Shown here: positions 58,696-64,000 of the stretch, piece after piece
Numbering within the stretch: position 1 is the stretch's first letter
Layout: every line of letters starts with the position of its first letter
DNA from: Erpobdella octoculata
Lineage: Eukaryota > Annelida > Clitellata > Hirudinida > Erpobdellidae
Length of the DNA stretch: 64,000 bases
Direction: 5' to 3'
NCBI GenBank assembly: GCA_963978895.1
Contig: OZ022245.1
Location: 18,664,914 to 18,728,913 of the forward strand
Notes under the pieces: generated by a model
Told to the model about the DNA's origin: nothing
The model's database searches: none
What the model saw: only the letters and a program-made list of their open reading frames with translations
Program-made: the position numbers and the translations under genes

Positions 58696-60089
58696 GGTTC
58701 CACGACAAAACGTTCACAGACAAAATGTTCAACGACAAAATGTTCCCGACAAAACGTTCACGACACAACGTTCACGACAAAATGTTCACGACAAAATGAA
58801 CACCGACAAAACGTTCACAGAGAAAATGTTCAACGACAAAATGTTCAACGACAAAATGTTCAACGACAAAATGTTCACGACAAAACGTTCACGACAAAAC
58901 ATTCACGAAAAATGTTCACGCACAAAATGTTCACAGACAAAATGCTCACAGACAAAATGTTCAACGACAAAACGTTCACGACAAAACGTTCACGACAAAA
59001 TGTTCACACTGAAAAATAAAAATTTTGTTTTATTATGTCAAGATCGCTTGCAAACTAATTATTAAGTCATTTTTAGTGATGTGTCTATTCACCATTTTAT
59101 TTACAAAGTATATGTGCATGACAGCATGAAACTAATACGTATTGGCAACATCAAATGATCTTCAATTAATAAATAATTGTATGGAGTTATGGCCATTTGG
59201 CTTTTTTCTTTTTCATCCATATTTTGATCCTTCTTATCATCGTTCCATTTATTAACTAGTTGATGCCGGTTAATTGCTTTTGGATACCCTAACTTTTTAG
59301 TTTTTAATTGCTAGAGATGTATTTTCAATTCTAGTTGAAAAACGCAAGTAGCTGCATGCTGCTTTACCCAAGTCACCGTTACGTTAATTAGCTAATTAAA
59401 AGAGGCTTATTGCTCTTGGAAGCCGATAACTTCTTAATCGCTAGGCTACAACGATCAAGGCTTCTTTCTGACGTTCACTTAATTAAAATTGAAACATCAA
59501 ATAAATCTCAATTAATACCTAATTAATTGCATTTCTTTTTTTTTTAATCGGAGTTAATAAAGATTTCATATTTCGACCCTTTTAATCATCGTTCCATTAA
59601 TTAACTAGTTAATGCGGGTTGGTTAATTTTCTCTTGGATACCCTTAATTTTTCAATCTTTAGAATACAGCCATCAAACCTTATTTACGTCGTTTGCTTAA
59701 TTGAAATTGAAAATTCAAACGATCTCAAATTAGTAACCAATTGTATTTTCCTATTATAGCTATCTTATTTCATCTGTTTTTTTCCTTCTTGCTGAAACAG
59801 TTTACAGTCCTCCGATCCATACTCATCTGGTTGCCGTTTGAGTTAGGGGTATCAAAGAGGAAATTAACATTGCATTTACTATTGTTAACGTTTAATTTGC
59901 GCTCATTTTGTGAAACACAAAATATTTTATCATTTAAAACTAAACTAACTTTAAAAGTTGCAATCGTGAACATTTTGTCGTGAACGTTGTGTCGTGAACG
60001 TTTTGTCGTGAACATTTTGTCGTTGAACATTTTGTCTGTGAACATTTTGTCTGTGAACATTTTGTCTGTGAACGTTTTGTCGTGACACC
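58696..60089. mobile_element. Non-autonomous fold-back DNA transposon (Mutator/Phantom-like candidate)
   Basis: 1394 bp flanked by the perfect 9-bp duplication CCGATATAT (58687-58695 and 60090-60098) within the LINE RT frame. Ends are inverted: GGTTCCACGACAAAACG at left and the complement of GGTGTCACGACAAAACG at right. Each end continues as an array of a 14-bp unit (GTTCACGACAAAAT and variants): 58696-59010 and, inverted, 59967-60089. The interior (59011-59966) has no long frame but holds diverged internal repeats around CATCGTTCCATTAATTAACT. Nine-bp duplications and long repeated ends fit Mutator-type elements; the superfamily call is inference. Confidence 0.8.
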
Positions 60090-61860
60090 CCGATATATTG
60101 AGTCAAAAAAAGGCAACCCACGTGAGATGTGGAGATCTATCGACCGACTCCTTGGCCGTCAGAAAGCGTCTGCACCGATTCTTGATTTGATCGATGCTGA
60201 TTCGATAGCGACGTTCTTAAAAAAAAAAGTCGATGACATTCGTGCTTCTACCGTTGATGCTGGTGACCCAACTTACAGTATTGTTTCTTGCGGTAGCTCT
60301 TTTACAGGCTTTGAACGAACTAATATTAATTCCGTGATTAAACTAATTAGCGCCGCACCAGCCGTCTCGCCACCAATCGAGCCGCTGCCAATGTGGCTGT
60401 TGAAGGAATGTGCTGACGTAGTGGCCCCTTTCAACACGACCTGTTCAACCTGTCGATGTCTTGCGGTGTTGTCCCGGCCACCTTCAAAACAGCCATTGTG
60501 ACACCGATTCTTAAAAAGACCGGCCTGGACGAGTGTGACCCAAGAAATTACCGGCCAATCTCCAACTTGGCCACACTGGGAAAACTTCTCGAACGCGTAG
60601 TTGCTGGTCAACTTACATCTTATCTAAATCTCAACAAGTTATTTCCGGAGCTTCAGTCTGCCTACCGCCAACATCGCTCAACCGAAAGTGCACTCGTAAA
60701 AGTTGTCAATGACATTATCCTAGCCATTGACTCTGGCGACATTGCGTTACTGTCGTTGTTAGACCTCTCATCGGCATTCGACACGGTCAATCATGATATA
60801 CTGCTGGAGAGACTTAAGCTATCCTTTGGCGTCCAATCAACGCCTTTATCCTGGATAAAATCATATTTGTCAGAACGATCTTACACTGTCAGTTTTTGCG
60901 GAGCTATGTCACAAGTCGACACTGTCTATTGTGGTGTACCACAAGGATCTGTCCTTTATATACTGCTGGCATTGAAAAAATAATTCAGTCATTTGGCTTA
61001 TCTGTACATTTATACGCCGATGACACTCAACAGTACTGTAGCAGCAGACCGGTTGATGCAGCCACCCTTAAAAGAAAAACTGCTGAGTCAGTACAACAGG
61101 TGGCACAGTGGATGGCCTCCAACAGGCTTCAACTGAATGCTGGCAAAACTGAATGTATGTGGTGTGCCACGACGCATCGACAGCTCATTCTTGACTGCTG
61201 CCCAATTGATCTAGGTGGTTCAACTGTCACTCCATCTGTTATGGTGCGGGACCTTGGTGTGCTGCTCAGCTCAGACATGTCCATGACTGGTTACGTGGGC
61301 AAGGTGGTCGGAGAGTGCTATTACAAGCTGCGACAACTCAAGACATGCAGACGATGCATACCAGTATCGGTTGCGTTGTCACTGGTTAATAGCTTTGTTG
61401 TCTCAAAAATCTACTATTGCAACGCTCTGCTCGCTGATCAGCCTGACTATGTCCTCTGTCGCTTTCAGTCATTACTCAACACTGCAGCGAGATTGTTTTT
61501 GGTCTGAAGAAATTTGACCACATCTCAGATATCATGCGTGACAAACTTCATTGGTTAAGGGCTCGAGAGCGTGTCGAATTTAAACTGTGTCTGCTGCTTT
61601 TCAAGGCCATGCATGGACTCGCGCCTGAATACATCCCGTCAATGTGCTTGCCCGTCAGTTCAGTTGAATCCCGTCGGCGATTGCGTTCTGCGACCGCTGG
61701 AGACCTGGTATGCCTGCGACGACTACCAAGTTTGGACAACGGGTCTTTTCTGTCGCCGCTATTAAAGCATGGAACTGTCTTCCCATATCTATTTGCTTAT
61801 CTTGTTCTGTTGAGGCTTTTAAAAAAGCTCTTAAAACTCATCTGTTCATTAAGTCTTATA
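60090..61860 (+). pseudogene. L2-like LINE reverse transcriptase part
   Basis: ESKKGNPREMWRSIDRLLGR (60100-60160) and LPMWLLKECADVVAPF, then a frame change near 60435; YRPISNLATLGKLLERVV (60550), LLDLSSAFDTVNHDILLERL (60760), GVPQGSVL (60930), an indel, VHLYADDTQQY (61000-61030), and the C-terminal RT region to 61507; another frame change; then HWLRARERVEFKLCLLLF (61550) to about 61850. RT catalytic motifs are recognisable but the chain is broken at three or more places. Confidence 0.88.
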
Positions 61861-62033
61861 ACTAAACTTTTTTTTTTATTTTATTTATTCTTTTTTATTT
61901 TTTTTGTGTTTATCCGAGGTTTTCGACGTTTTGTACAGCGCTCTTGTGATGACTATTTCATTGTACTGCGCTATATAAATTATCCATGTTATTATTATTA
62001 TTATTATTATTATTCAGAGCCCCTAATTTAATT

Positions 62034-62300
62034 TCATAAATATGAGTTAAAACATATAAGAATATATTGAGTATTGATATGAACTATTGTATGTTGATAC
62101 GAAACGTTTAATATTGGTATAAAATATTGAATATTGATATGGAATGATTCGAAACGTTGAAATATGAAACATTGGATATTATTATGACACCTTAAATAAT
62201 AGTATGAAGCATTGGATTTTAATAAAAAAACATTGATTATTGACATGGAGCATTGAAAGATAATATGAACAAAGGATGAAACAATCTAAATTGAATATTT
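62034..62300. repeat. Degenerate short tandem repeat
   Basis: Imperfect units of about 20 bp of the type GAAACATTGAATATTGATAT; no gene. Confidence 0.6.
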
Positions 62301-62309
62301 AAAACCAAC

Positions 62310-63006
62310 CAACCATTCTATTGAACGAGCACAATAAATTATTAAAATTCCTCAAATCACATATCCACAAATTAGAAAGTGACAATCACGCTATTGTCAT
62401 CAATCCTGATAAAACACCAGCTGGAGAGCACATAAGTAGATTCAATACGTCTGTTGTTGACGACGTTGCTGGAATCATAGTTGGCGATTGTACATCTACA
62501 CGAGAAATCGTGATTCGAAGAAGAAATAATAATCTTGAGTTCATTGCTGACACACACCGTTCATACGATGCTCTCCAATATCCGCTAATTGTCTGGAAGT
62601 GACAAGAGATCCCGTCACAGAAGCTGAAACAAACAAGAAAGTTAGCTCAAGGTCAGGACAATCGCATTCTGCGATGTCGTGAGCTTTGCCAACAATTCAT
62701 GGTCGACATGTACGTAAAGATAGAGAGCGAAAGACTGCGATTTAATCAACAAAAGCTGCATGCGGAAGAATGCATTCACTTGCGAGACGCTATTATTAAC
62801 AACGCCGACACTGCTGAAATTGGTAACTCTATTATTCTACCATCATCATATACGTAGGCAGTCCACGTCACATCCAAGAATACAGACAGGGTGCTATGAC
62901 TTTCGTGCGAGAATATGGACGACCGTGTTTATTTAATGGCAGGAGATTACATCTTTGTTATCGCCAGGCCAAAATGCAACACATCGTCATGACATTACAG
63001 CACGTG
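62310..63006 (+). pseudogene. Helitron Rep (replicase) fragment
   Basis: A frame to 62602 contains FIADTHRSYDALQYPLIVWK. After a stop, ILRCRELCQQFMVDMYVKIE and LRDAIINN (62660-62810) follow, then GNSIILPSSY, QGAMTFVREYGRPCLF (62885-62935) and PGQNATHRHDITARV (62965-63006). This is the ordered N-terminal part of animal Helitron Rep proteins, up to just before the HUH nuclease motifs. Stops and a short deletion break it; a (TA)n tract replaces the rest, including the helicase. Confidence 0.85.
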
Positions 63007-63123
<117 letters not shown>

Positions 63124-63129
63124 AAATGT

Positions 63130-63880
63130 TTTTATATATGTATGTATGTATGCTCCGTTAAATATTACTGCCCATTTGGCGTTCATTAATTTTCTTGCCA
63201 AATTCTCAACGTTGCGAAACGCAGGAGAAAAACGAATATTATCGGGTTTGCCAGTCATTTTATTTCAGAGGCTGACTGCAGTTTCGGAAAAAATCCATCA
63301 GAGCCGAAAAATAAAACAACTTAAAACAGAAATCAGAACAGAAAATCAACAAACGAATGAAAATAAACAAACTTCGTAAGGTGAATTAGGCCAGGTAAAG
63401 ATTTAGATTTTTCAGATAAAATGGCGTCGCGCTTTTGGAGATAGTCAGATCGATTCATGATTACGTAAATGTTGGATTTATCAGCTTTACGTAGAATTAT
63501 GTTTTGGTTATTTCGAAGTGATTTTGCAGCTTGTGTTAATCTGTGCGACAGAAAATGACGTTTATAATCACGATGGGTGTGGGCTTCTTGCGACAACATA
63601 GCCTTTAGTCCGTCACTATAGTTAAGAATTCCGTCAGAAGCGAACTTTCTAATGTTGTTATACAGAATCTCGAGCTCGGTTTTTTATCATTGGATCGTAT
63701 CTTTCTTTTATGTGGCAAGCGTAGCATTGTTGCAGAAAGTCTGACTCATCGAGTGTTAGAATGTAGTCAGAAATATTAATAAAATGGGTGATTTTCTCCT
63801 TTAAGAGAAACGTGCTTCCATAAAGTTTAGACAGTTTAGTAGTAATGACAGATCTTTTTATAGAATTACAGTGTTTTGTT
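63130..63880 (-). mobile_element. Penelope-like element F, internally deleted
   Basis: Minus-strand order: N-terminal coding region with LSKLYGSTFLLKEKITHFIN (about 63840-63780), AAKSLRNNQNIILRKADKSN (about 63525-63465) and YLQKRDAILS; then directly a hammerhead-like motif (63270-63305) and the N-terminal motif NVENLARKLMNAKWAVIFNG (about 63220-63160), and (TA)n. RT core, GIY-YIG and tail are missing. Confidence 0.75.
63270..63305 (-). ncRNA. Degenerate hammerhead ribozyme
   Basis: Stem I GGCT/AGCC, GAAAC and GTC are kept but the core reads CTGATGG, with the last A lost and a shortened stem II. Probably inactive. Confidence 0.45.
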
Positions 63881-63884
63881 GTTG

Positions 63885-64000
63885 TCTACAAGTTCCATTG
63901 TCCTTTTGATCATGAACACCCCACCACATACATTGGCCACACTAAAACAACTTTATCTAGGAGACTAACCATGCATGTACAAGATGGCAATATCCACGCT
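63885..64000 (+). pseudogene. Penelope-like GIY-YIG fragment G (runs off window)
   Basis: The plus strand reads YKFHCPFDHEHPTTYIGHTK then [18 protein letters not shown], the start of the GIY-YIG endonuclease including the conserved Cys lost in copy E. It faces copy F, which is on the minus strand. Continues past 64000. Confidence 0.8.

Larger units (their letters stand above)
56863..62013 (+). mobile_element. L2-like LINE, full-length but decayed, split by a DNA transposon
   Basis: A 5' leader (56863-57337, left limit uncertain), an AP endonuclease (57650-58400), a linker to 58695, the inserted transposon 58696-60089, RT (60090-61510), a C-terminal region to about 61860, and a 3' end GCGCTATATAAATTATCCAT followed by (TTA)n (61986-62013), the usual L2/CR1-group tail. 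Several frameshifts show it is inactive. Confidence 0.85.

Noticed and set aside
58418..59065. A 215-codon frame with many KTFTTKRSRQNVH-like repeats
   Set aside because: The first half is LINE linker and the second half is a translation of the 14-bp terminal array of the inserted transposon.

Overview
The window reads as AT-rich, non-coding, repeat-dominated nuclear DNA from an invertebrate animal. The reasons are long (TA)n and (TATG)n microsatellites, Penelope-like, Ty3/Gypsy, L2-like, hAT and Helitron elements, and what looks like one exon of a PDZ synaptic-scaffold gene. I cannot name the species. No bacterial or viral gene organisation is present, and nearly every long open frame belongs to a mobile element or to a microsatellite.

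Layout. 1-1.1 kb: 3' end of a Penelope-like element (PLE) with a hammerhead ribozyme. 1.66-6.28 kb: a complete, young, apparently intact Gypsy element (Gypsy-1), inserted in an older Helitron-like repeat that ends at 7254. 8.1-13.2 kb: another Helitron-like element holding a decayed CsRn1-type Gypsy (8530-12696) that has lost its integrase core. 13.5 kb: a PDZ-type exon. 13.9-26.2 kb: a 12-kb array of a modular repeat whose units each end in a GC palindrome followed by CTGG, which I interpret as a concatemer of a non-autonomous Helitron. 26.2-28.7 kb: a LINE 3' end and three PLE pieces. 28.7-32.9 kb: Helitron-like units, an inverted composite and a 980-bp tandem duplication. 34.5-40.7 kb: PLE, hAT, SINE, LINE and Gypsy remnants. 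40.8-44.3 kb: a 5'-truncated PLE with an 830-codon frame. 44.3-45.5 kb: microsatellite/SINE cluster and a possible second exon. 45.9-47.2 kb: LINE remnant. 47.8-53.2 kb: a second young Gypsy (Gypsy-3) with a SAP-like Gag. 53.2-56.8 kb: a nearly intact PLE with 731-bp direct repeats. 57-62 kb: an L2-like LINE split by a fold-back DNA transposon with a perfect 9-bp target duplication. 62.3-64 kb: Helitron Rep fragment and two head-to-head PLE pieces.

How the parts relate. At least eight PLE copies share a short N-terminal motif, a hammerhead ribozyme and mostly a basic C-terminal tail, and nearly all abut (TA)n tracts, which suggests TA-repeat targeting. The three Gypsy elements use different primer sites (Ser, Trp and Leu tRNA by recalled tRNA ends). 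If the two exon calls are right, the window lies within introns of a + strand host gene swollen by nested insertions.
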